Position numbers and translations under genes: made by a program. DNA of 39,438 nt from Verrucomicrobiia bacterium (GTDB taxonomy: Bacteria; Verrucomicrobiota; Verrucomicrobiia; JABWAM01), in assembly GCA_028687435.1 (NCBI GenBank), contig JAQUAF010000054.1:1-39438 (forward strand), given 5' to 3'. The notes under the pieces were generated by a model, which saw only the letters and a program-made list of their open reading frames with translations, did no database searches and had not been told where the DNA came from. Shown here piece after piece: positions 33,141-39,438 of this stretch (within the stretch, counting starts at the first letter, position 1; every line of letters starts with the position of its first letter).

Positions 33141-34985
33141 ATGTCCAGGCATATCCATGTCAGCCGCGATGGCGCCCTTCTTCAGGCTGTGCCCCTGGAG
33201 GAAGGGGAGTATTCGATTGGGCGGACATCCTCCAATGCAATCGTGCTGGACGATTCGCAGGTTTCCTCCCGTCATGCCCTGATCCGTTGCGAGGGCGGCA
33301 CGATCACCATTGAGGATTGCGGCAGCACCAATGGGACCTATGTGGATGACACCCTGATCCGGCGTCCCATCCGGCTGACTCCCAGCCGCCAGGTGCGCAT
33401 CGGCGGTTTTACGCTGGTTTTGGATGAGGGCAAGGCTCCGCCGCCCCCCGTCGAACCGCCATCCACGGGCAGCACGGTCACCTTTCATCCGCCAGGCGGC
33501 GCCCGCGCATTGCCGGCGGATCGTCCGGGACAGACCAAGCAGGTGGATCAAACGTCCGCCAGCCAGACTCCCCATCATGCTGTGCAGCCTTTTCCTTCCC
33601 GGCAGACGCCCAGGCATATCCCCGCTTCGCAGACGCCCGAGGTTCCCAAAAATCTGCAGGTCCGCGTTGAAAATCCCTTTACCGAAGCCCAGCAGAACAA
33701 ACGGCAGCTTTATCGTGAAATCCGCCGGGAGATTCACCAGGAGCTTTTCAAGCGGATGGATCTCAAACGCATGGTGATGACCGGCGCCAAGGATGCGGAG
33801 CTTCTCGAACGCGCGCGGCGCACGGTGGATGAGGTGATCGATGACCTCGGCGAGCACATTCCAAAAAATATTTCCCGCGGCCAGCTGGCCAAGGACATTT
33901 ACGACGAGGCGATCGGGCTTGGCCCCTTGGAGCCTTTTCTGGCGGATACCGACATCACCGAAGTCATGGTGAACGGGCCCGACATGATTTATTACGAGAA
34001 AAAAGGAAAGCTGCACCTCTCGGAGGGTTTTTTCCTCGACGAGAACCAGTTGGTCGGGGTCATCGAACGCATTGTGGCGCCCATCGGACGGCGCATCGAC
34101 GAGAGCCAGCCCATGGTGGACGCCCGGTTGAAGGACGGTTCGCGCGTCAATGCCATCATCCCGCCGCTTTCGCTCAAGGGCCCCTGCCTGACCATCCGGA
34201 AATTTTCCAAGACCCCGCTGCAGGTGGCGGATCTCATCCGTTACGGCTCGATGATGACCTCCATGGCCGAGTTCTTCCGCATCTGCGTGATGTTGCGCAA
34301 GAACATCCTCATTTCGGGGGGCACGGGCTCCGGCAAGACGACCCTGCTCAATGTGCTCAGCAACTTCCTGCCGACCACCGAGCGCATTGTCACCATCGAG
34401 GACGCCGCGGAATTGCGGCTCAACCAGCATCATGTGGTCACCTTGGAGGCGCGGCCTCCGAACATCGAGGGCAAGGGCGCCGTCACCATTCGCGACCTGG
34501 TTCGCAACGCGTTGCGCATGCGGCCCGACCGCATTGTGGTGGGCGAGTGCCGCGGCGGGGAGACGCTGGACATGCTGCAGGCCATGAACACCGGTCATGA
34601 CGGGTCCCTGACCACCATTCACGCCAACTCGCCCCGCGACGGTCTGTCGCGTGTGGAAACCCTTGTGTTGATGGCCGGCATGGATCTGCCCATGCGCGCC
34701 ATCCGCGAGCAGGTCACCTCGGCCATCGACATCATCATTCACCAGGACCGGTTCAGCGACGGAACGCGCAAGATCAGCAGTGTCGCCGAAATTGTGGGCA
34801 TGGAGCAGGACGTGGTGACCATGCAGGAGCTTTTCAAATTCAACCAGACGGGGATCGACAGCCAGGGCAAGGTGCTGGGATATTTCACCGCCACAGGAAA
34901 CGTGCCCACGTTCATGGATGAGATCAGGACCCGCGGATTGCAGCTCGATCCGGGGATATTTGACCGCGCGGAGGCGCCGGTTTAA
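33141..34985 (+). CDS. cpaF: CpaF/TadA ATPase with N-terminal FHA domain
   Basis: The 614-residue protein is a fusion. Residues 1-95 form an FHA domain with G27-R28, S43-R44-H45 and N64-G65 ([28 protein letters not shown]). A Pro-rich linker follows, then a full CpaF/TadA ATPase: Walker A GGTGSGKT at 393-400, [10 protein letters not shown], the Walker B region [14 protein letters not shown] and [14 protein letters not shown]. This is the motor that powers Tad pilus assembly at the inner membrane. The fusion suggests phosphothreonine-dependent recruitment or control. It starts 15 bases after cpaB. Confidence 0.93.
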   Translation: MSRHIHVSRDGALLQAVPLEEGEYSIGRTSSNAIVLDDSQVSSRHALIRCEGGTITIEDCGSTNGTYVDDTLIRRPIRLTPSRQVRIGGFTLVLDEGKAPPPPVEPPSTGSTVTFHPPGGARALPADRPGQTKQVDQTSASQTPHHAVQPFPSRQTPRHIPASQTPEVPKNLQVRVENPFTEAQQNKRQLYREIRREIHQELFKRMDLKRMVMTGAKDAELLERARRTVDEVIDDLGEHIPKNISRGQLAKDIYDEAIGLGPLEPFLADTDITEVMVNGPDMIYYEKKGKLHLSEGFFLDENQLVGVIERIVAPIGRRIDESQPMVDARLKDGSRVNAIIPPLSLKGPCLTIRKFSKTPLQVADLIRYGSMMTSMAEFFRICVMLRKNILISGGTGSGKTTLLNVLSNFLPTTERIVTIEDAAELRLNQHHVVTLEARPPNIEGKGAVTIRDLVRNALRMRPDRIVVGECRGGETLDMLQAMNTGHDGSLTTIHANSPRDGLSRVETLVLMAGMDLPMRAIREQVTSAIDIIIHQDRFSDGTRKISSVAEIVGMEQDVVTMQELFKFNQTGIDSQGKVLGYFTATGNVPTFMDEIRTRGLQLDPGIFDRAEAPV

Positions 34986-34988
34986 GCC

Positions 34989-35876
34989 ATGCCCGATCCC
35001 CTCCAGATCATTTCGCTCATGCTGATGGGAATCGGCGTGGTGCTGGGCGTTTATGGCGGGGTGATGTCCGGCCTGGAAAAATTTCACTCTTACGAGGAGA
35101 ATTATGTCCAGCGGACCGAACAGGATCTTTACGCCATGTTCAACGGCATGTCGCCTCGGAAGTTCCTTTACTGGTCCATCATTTGTTACGGCGGGGTGTT
35201 TGGGCTGGTGGTGGTGATTTTTGGCGATTTTTCGTCCTTTTCCAACACGGGGATTTCGCTGGTTTTCGCGGCGCTGGCGGGAATTCCCGGCTTCATGATC
35301 CCCCGGGTCATGTTGAAACGCATGTCGCGCAATCGAATGGCCCTTTTCGAACAGCAGCTTCTCGACGCTTTGCAGAGCATGAGCAACTCCCTCCGGGCGG
35401 GGTTCAGCATTTTGCAGTCGTTCGAGAGCGTGGTGCAGCAGGGCCGCAATCCCATCGCGCAGGAGTTCGGTCTTTTTCTCCATGAGATCCGGGTGGGGGT
35501 GAAGTTTGAGACCGCCATCGACAATCTCGCCCGCCGCATGCCCAGCGAGGATTTGCAGATTGTGATTGTCGGCATCGAAACCGCCCGGCAGACGGGCGGC
35601 AATCTGACCGAGATGTTTGACCGGCTTTCCACCGTCATTCGCGAACGGCTCAGGGTGCAGGGCCGCATCCAGTCGCTCACCGCCATGGGGAAGTTGCAGG
35701 GATGGCTGGTGGCCTTGATGGTGCCGGGGCTTGCCTTTGGCGTGTATTATCTGCAGCCCGCCATGATGATGGGATTCATGCGTTCGGGCATGGGGCTGGC
35801 CCTGGTGGGGTTGGTGGCTTTTCTGGTGTTGATTGGCGCCCTCATCATGCGAAAAATTGTGAACATCGACGTTTGA
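34989..35876 (+). CDS. tadB: TadB, inner-membrane pilus platform
   Basis: The 295-residue protein has an N-terminal helix, two further helices near residues 60-100, and a T2SSF-type cytoplasmic domain: SLRAGFSILQSFESV, RVGVKFETAIDNLARRMP, IVIVGIETARQTGGNLTEMFD. It ends with two more helices. With TadC it forms the platform turned by the ATPase. Four bases separate it from cpaF and it lies directly before tadC. Confidence 0.9.
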   Translation: MPDPLQIISLMLMGIGVVLGVYGGVMSGLEKFHSYEENYVQRTEQDLYAMFNGMSPRKFLYWSIICYGGVFGLVVVIFGDFSSFSNTGISLVFAALAGIPGFMIPRVMLKRMSRNRMALFEQQLLDALQSMSNSLRAGFSILQSFESVVQQGRNPIAQEFGLFLHEIRVGVKFETAIDNLARRMPSEDLQIVIVGIETARQTGGNLTEMFDRLSTVIRERLRVQGRIQSLTAMGKLQGWLVALMVPGLAFGVYYLQPAMMMGFMRSGMGLALVGLVAFLVLIGALIMRKIVNIDV

Positions 35877-35879
35877 GCC

Positions 35880-36779
35880 ATGGAAACCATCATTATTTTG
35901 CTTGGGTTGCTTACCGGGATTAGCGTGGCATCCCTGGTTTTTTACCTGGGCCATTTGAGTTTGCAGGTGCAATATGTGGTGCTGGCCGATGGCCGCCGCC
36001 AGGCGCGTTCCCTCCCGGTGTTGATCCGTCTTGTGCTGCCTCTGGCAAATCTTTTCCCGGACATTTTGCGCGGACCGGGCGCCGAAAGGTTTTTGGCCCG
36101 GTTCGACCGCAAAATCGTCTCGGCTGGTTTCGAGGGCTTGATTTCAGGCCGCGAATTGTTCCTGATCCGTTTTTGGATGGGGGGGGTGGCGTTGATTTTG
36201 GGGATCATGTGCACTCACAGCGCGAATCTCCGGATATTGCTTGGCGTGCTGATGGTGACCTGGCTCTTTTTTCAGTACCCGGTCATTTGGATCAGCGGCG
36301 CGGTTGCGGCGCGCCACAAGATCATCCAGCGCGGCATGCCGATCGTGCTGGACCTGCTCACCCTTTGTGTGGAGGCGGGGCTTGATTTCATGAGCGCCCT
36401 GGGAAAGATCATCGAAAAGCGGCCCAACGACGCGTTGAACGAGGAGATTGGCCGGGTTTTCCATTCCATCCGCCTGGGACGGACGCGGCGCCAGGCCCTG
36501 CGCGAACTGGCCGACCGTGTGGATCTCCAGGACCTGACGGTGGTGGTCAATGCCCTGGTGCAGGCGGATGAATTGGGCGTGAGCCTGGGCTCCATTCTGC
36601 GGATTCAATCGGATCAATTGCGCAGCCGCCGTTTCCAGCGCGCCGAGACGATGGCCAACCAGGCGCCCGTCAAGATGCTGCTGCCGTTGGTGTTGATTTT
36701 CATTGCCGCCTTTATCGTCCTGCTGGGCCCGCCATTGTTGCAGATGCTTGGCAGCAGCGGAGGCGGACGTGGTCCGTAA
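35880..36779 (+). CDS. tadC: TadC, inner-membrane pilus platform
   Basis: The 299-residue protein has the same T2SSF fold as TadB, with VEAGLDFMSALGKI, LGRTRRQALRELADRV, LVQADELGVSLGSILR and a final pair of helices around 265-290. It follows tadB by three bases, the usual order cpaF-tadB-tadC. The DUF192 gene overlaps its end. Confidence 0.9.
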   Translation: METIIILLGLLTGISVASLVFYLGHLSLQVQYVVLADGRRQARSLPVLIRLVLPLANLFPDILRGPGAERFLARFDRKIVSAGFEGLISGRELFLIRFWMGGVALILGIMCTHSANLRILLGVLMVTWLFFQYPVIWISGAVAARHKIIQRGMPIVLDLLTLCVEAGLDFMSALGKIIEKRPNDALNEEIGRVFHSIRLGRTRRQALRELADRVDLQDLTVVVNALVQADELGVSLGSILRIQSDQLRSRRFQRAETMANQAPVKMLLPLVLIFIAAFIVLLGPPLLQMLGSSGGGRGP

Positions 36780-37437
36780 TCTTACCCGCCAAACCGTGGT
36801 GGCGCAGCGGCCCGTGATCGCCAGCAATCCATTCGCGCGAATGCGCGGCATGATCGCCCGCCGGTTCGACGGGTTCGACGCCATGGTTTTTCCCCAATGC
36901 CATTCCGTTCACACCTGGTTCATGACCCGGCCCATCGGCCTGCTTTTCCTTGACCGGGAGAACCGGGTGTTGCGGATCGCCGCCGCCGCGCGCCCCTGGC
37001 GCATCTGGCTGGGCCCGCCCGGCGCCTGCTCTGTCATCGAACTGCCTCCAGGCGCCGCCACGGAACTTCTCGTTCAAAAAGGCGATCAACTGGAGTGGAT
37101 GAATGTTTTCGATGAGAAACCGGCGATGCAAATCCGGCTGATTTTCGCGGGGTTTATCGCAGGCTGTTTCATGGCGGGCGCAACTCTTGTTCTTTTGAGC
37201 TTGTTGCCTCAAGAGGCGGAATCAGCCAGGCGCATTTATGGGTTGTTCCATTGGCCGGAAATTCAGATTGTCGGTTTGCTGACGAAACTGTTCCATCCGC
37301 ATAATGCGGATCAGGGACTTCGTTTTATCCTGCCGGTTCATTTCGCATATTGGGGATTGGCAGGAAGCATGGTTGGATGGATTGCCGGAATCATCAACCA
37401 CTGGATGCGAAAGGGGTCGGGGAGGTGGCTTGGATGA
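36769..37437 (+). CDS. DUF192 protein with two C-terminal membrane helices
   Basis: The GTG at 36769 lies five bases after GGAGG (36759-36763) and inside the last codons of tadC, giving 222 residues. The DUF192 domain is clear in the first 105 residues (ARMRGMIARRF, HSVHTWFMTRPIGLLFLD, VIELPPGAATELL). Two hydrophobic helices follow (LIFAGFIAGCFMAGATLVLLS; FILPVHFAYWGLAGSMVGWI), an extension not usual for this short family. DUF192 genes are often near Tad/CpaB genes; their role is unknown. An ATG at 36703 lies in the tadC frame region and is not used. Confidence 0.8.
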   Translation: MVRNLTRQTVVAQRPVIASNPFARMRGMIARRFDGFDAMVFPQCHSVHTWFMTRPIGLLFLDRENRVLRIAAAARPWRIWLGPPGACSVIELPPGAATELLVQKGDQLEWMNVFDEKPAMQIRLIFAGFIAGCFMAGATLVLLSLLPQEAESARRIYGLFHWPEIQIVGLLTKLFHPHNADQGLRFILPVHFAYWGLAGSMVGWIAGIINHWMRKGSGRWLG

Positions 37438-37444
37438 GAAGGGC

Positions 37445-37593
37445 TCATATCCGGTAGCGCCATCGGAAGTCGTCCATGCGTTCGAACACGGGGTGGACAT
37501 CCATGAAGAGTTTCACGATTTCCGCGTTGGTGAGCGCGTGGCGGGACCGCCGCCTTCCCCCATTGATCCATCGATGGTGATCATATTTTTCAT
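37445..37593 (-). pseudogene. Broken RtcA (RNA 3'-terminal phosphate cyclase) remnant and unrelated tail
   Basis: On the minus strand an ATG at 37593 overlaps the rtcB stop in ATGA. The reading begins MKNMITIDGSMGEGGG, the hallmark start of RtcA (IDGSxGEGGGQ), but then runs into a different sequence and stops at 37513. From about 37552 down to TGA at 37447-37445 another frame reads ALTNAEIVKLFMDVHPVFE and then ERMDDFRWRYRI, which looks like a real protein C terminus that I cannot place. So rtcA has lost all but its first residues, and the junction joins it to the end of something else. This is either deletion or a mis-assembled contig. Confidence 0.6.
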
Positions 37594-38387
37594 GCGGCCC
37601 CGCCCATGCTGTCGTCGGCGTCCTTGATGACGAACCGGGCGCGAAGGTTTGCGACGGTTTTGGCCAGGCCGGCTTGTTCCACGGAGTCGATCACATCCGG
37701 GAAGTTTTTGTAGGCGGCGGGCGCTTCGTCGCGCGGATACATCCGGCAGTTGGTCAGGATGTCCATGGCCGCGAACTCGGCATCGACCTGTTTTTGTTCC
37801 AACTGGCGGATGGCCAGCGCGTCGCCGGTCCCGTCATGACCGCGATGAAAAGAGTCCTCGCAGTGTTCGGCCCATTGCGGAGGGATTCCCAGTTCGGCGC
37901 AAACAGCAGGAGAGGCGCCTTCCACGACCACACGGCGTCCCGTTTCCCTGTTGACCCGCCGTGATTTTTTGACCGAGCGCTGGCCGCGTCCGGCTCCCGT
38001 GGGAATGCGTTCGCCGATGGCATTGATGAGCGCGCGTCGAACGCTCTTTTCCTGGATTCCTTCGGCCGGCACGTCCAGTTGCAGGAGGCTCATCGAACAC
38101 TTGATGTCCACCCCGACGGGGCCCGGGTAAATATGCGATGGCGACACCATGACACAACCGACCGGCGCTCCATAACCGGCGTGGGCGTCCGGGTTGAGCA
38201 CCAGGTCGGTGACTCCGGGCGCTGCGCGGCTGTTGATGGCCTGTTGCAGGCATTTGGCGTCGAATCCCTTGCGGATGGTTTCGTTGGCGATCACCGTGAT
38301 CGGTTTGCCTTGGTTGCCAGGGGCCGGGATGAAGCCGGTGGCCGGTCCGTCGGGGATGATGGAGATGTTTGGGGGTGGCGCGTTCAT
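37590..38387 (-). pseudogene. rtcB: RtcB RNA ligase with catalytic centre deleted
   Basis: The frame encodes 265 residues, against about 400-480 in the family. The N-terminal part is normal, with NPDAHAGYGAPVGCVM and VGVDIKCSM (the metal-binding Asp and Cys). It runs to ALAIRQLEQ, then jumps to KQVDAEFAAMDI and the usual C-terminal part YPRDEAPAAYKNFPDVIDS and RFVIKD. The middle, which should contain GGGNHF and the other metal-binding histidines and the guanylylated His, is missing. The protein therefore cannot join RNA ends. The join lies near 37794-37802 (QLEQ|KQVDAEF). A near-consensus promoter lies 230 bases upstream. Confidence 0.75.
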
Positions 38388-38617
38388 GTCGGACTGCTTT
38401 TTCCGGTAGGGTCTTGCCTGGGAAACAAGGCGATAACGACAAGCAAGGACATATTGGCTCGCGGCTTTTGGAGGGCGGACGGGAATGGCGCTTAGTCAAG
38501 CCGGCAACAGATATTGCGATTCATCGTTCATTCCCACCCCGTGGACGGCGGGGGCGGCGGCAAATGACAGGAGTGTGGGAATACAAAAAAGGGATGGCAA
38601 TTTTTGCATCAGGCGAA

Positions 38618-38646
38618 AGTATAAAGATTGCCTGCGGCATTGTCAA
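38618..38646 (-). promoter_or_regulatory. Near-consensus sigma70 promoter for the rtcB operon
   Basis: On the minus strand TTGACA (38646-38641) and TATACT (38623-38618) are separated by exactly 17 bases. Transcription would begin near 38611, leaving a 220-base leader before rtcB. The 38388-38821 stretch holds no gene that I can support; the leader contains only a ten-codon frame, ATGAACGATGAATCGCAATA and on to a TGA. Confidence 0.6.
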
Positions 38647-38821
38647 ATTGTCATGGGAATTTCCTGCGGTTCCGAATCCCCCCCTTTCAAAAGCGTCCGG
38701 GGATAGAGGGGAACCGTGAACGTAAAACCCCACCCCATCAAGACAGGCGAGTTCGCACCGGCAAGAGCGCCAGTGAAAACCTGTCCACGGGATCGGGTTG
38801 GCGGCTTTCTGTGCGGCGCCA

Positions 38822-39438
38822 TCAGTCTGAGCAAAACCTGATTTGTCCCAAAGGCGGTAAATCAGGTGGCAGACGGCAGGCTTGGAGCGCCTCCCAGATG
38901 GCCCGGGCCAATCCCCGGGCGGTGGCGTCCCTTGCCCACTGATAAAGTCGGCAGAGACATCCATGGCAGGTCAGTTGCCAGAGGATCTGGGCGACCTGCA
39001 TCATGGTAAAGTAGTTCTTGGATCCGTTTTGATTGGCACAGAAAACATGCTCCAACCCGATCCCGTGGTTTTTCTCGGTATTGAAGTGGTCTTCGATGAG
39101 GTGTCGTTCTCGTCCCGCCCCAACGATGGCCTCCGCTCGTTGGGCGGTTAGATTTTCAAAGTTGGTGGCGTAAGCGTAAAGGGTGGCCGTTTGCGCGGTG
39201 ATTTCACCCAGCAGCACCACGTTGGTCTGGCCTTCGCCCAGCATGAGATGTTCGACCCAACGATAGTCTTGCAAACAGGTTTTTCCATCCCGGCCGCTGC
39301 TCACGCGCAGGTGGTTTGCCCGGTTCAGGGGCAGCAGCGCCAGCAATTCGCTCCAAGTGGTGGGTTGGCGTCCCTCCTTGAGGGTGAGGATGTATTTCCA
39401 CTGGTTTTGCCGACAAACCTTGATCACCGTCTCGCAGG
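38822..39438 (-). CDS. DDE transposase, C-terminal part (5' end beyond the window)
   Basis: The frame is open to the window edge and ends at TGA 38824-38822; at least 204 residues are present. The signature IEDHFNTEKNHGIGLEHVF, followed by NQNGSKNYFTMMQVAQI, is the conserved C-terminal block of a group of DDE transposases (xIENExFNTQKNxGYxLEHxY). The earlier WKYILTLKEGRQPT matches the same family. The catalytic Asp residues are off the edge. The terminal repeat of the element was not found in the 38700-38821 stretch. It differs from the transposase tail at the other edge. Confidence 0.8.
   Translation of the reverse strand, partial: CETVIKVCRQNQWKYILTLKEGRQPTTWSELLALLPLNRANHLRVSSGRDGKTCLQDYRWVEHLMLGEGQTNVVLLGEITAQTATLYAYATNFENLTAQRAEAIVGAGRERHLIEDHFNTEKNHGIGLEHVFCANQNGSKNYFTMMQVAQILWQLTCHGCLCRLYQWARDATARGLARAIWEALQACRLPPDLPPLGQIRFCSD

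Noticed and set aside
31941..35972. A 1343-aa open frame on the minus strand
   Set aside because: It is antisense to cpaB, cpaF and tadB, is His/Gln-rich and has no domain; typical of high-GC antisense frames.
1..39438. CRISPR array, tRNA, rRNA and prophage genes
   Set aside because: No regularly spaced identical repeats, no cloverleaf or rRNA-like stretch, and no phage structural genes were seen.

Overview
This 39.4-kb window is bacterial DNA, GC-rich and densely coded, with no rRNA or tRNA gene that I can see. The gene set points to a Gram-negative, aerobic or micro-aerobic bacterium. It includes a comF-accD-folC run, a periplasmic PQQ-type beta-propeller protein, PEGA and FHA envelope proteins, a CHASE2 cyclase and a Tad-type pilus locus. 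Many starts lack a good Shine-Dalgarno sequence and intergenic palindromes are common. My best guess is the Verrucomicrobiota/PVC group; this is inference, because there is no marker gene to prove it. Pieces of two different transposases lie at the two edges, so the window may be a contig that ends at repeated elements.

Left part (1-9.2 kb): a transposase tail, an MBL-fold hydrolase, and a large calcium-loop (EF-hand-like) protein read leftward. Next come a 272-bp MITE-like element with 31-bp inverted ends and a two-gene unit (99-aa protein plus DUF6036-like nucleotidyltransferase) that looks like a toxin-antitoxin pair. The leftward run comF-accD-folC (DNA uptake, malonyl-CoA, folate) follows. 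A palindrome-bearing divergent promoter region then separates comF from the PQQ-like protein, which is followed by bacterioferritin.

Middle (9.2-27.2 kb): a leftward run of a CHASE2 adenylate cyclase, an SH3 protein and an M48 protease; a GH15-like glycosidase; pyrE; iscX translationally coupled to a PilT ATPase; an M3 peptidase; the RseP site-2 protease; and a TPR-glycosyltransferase. The long leftward run bioB, yhcH-like, Sfp-type phosphopantetheinyl transferase, FHA membrane protein and five-PEGA lipoprotein closes this part. The last two overlap by ATGA.

Right part (27.2-39.4 kb): a Tad/Flp pilus locus. It begins with a small PilZ-like protein, then two tiny pilins, three TadE/TadG-like pseudopilins and a secreted protein of unknown type. 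After a 450-bp non-coding gap come cpaB, an FHA-CpaF ATPase fusion, tadB, tadC and a DUF192 membrane protein. Secretin, TadZ, prepilin peptidase and TadD are not in the window, so they must lie elsewhere or be replaced. Behind it, read leftward from a near-consensus promoter, is a damaged RNA-repair operon. Its RtcB has lost its catalytic middle, and its RtcA breaks off after the first 13 conserved residues.

Across the window run several families of short palindromic repeats placed between genes. Some act plausibly as terminators. One 18-bp sequence starts exactly at the stop codon of two unrelated genes.
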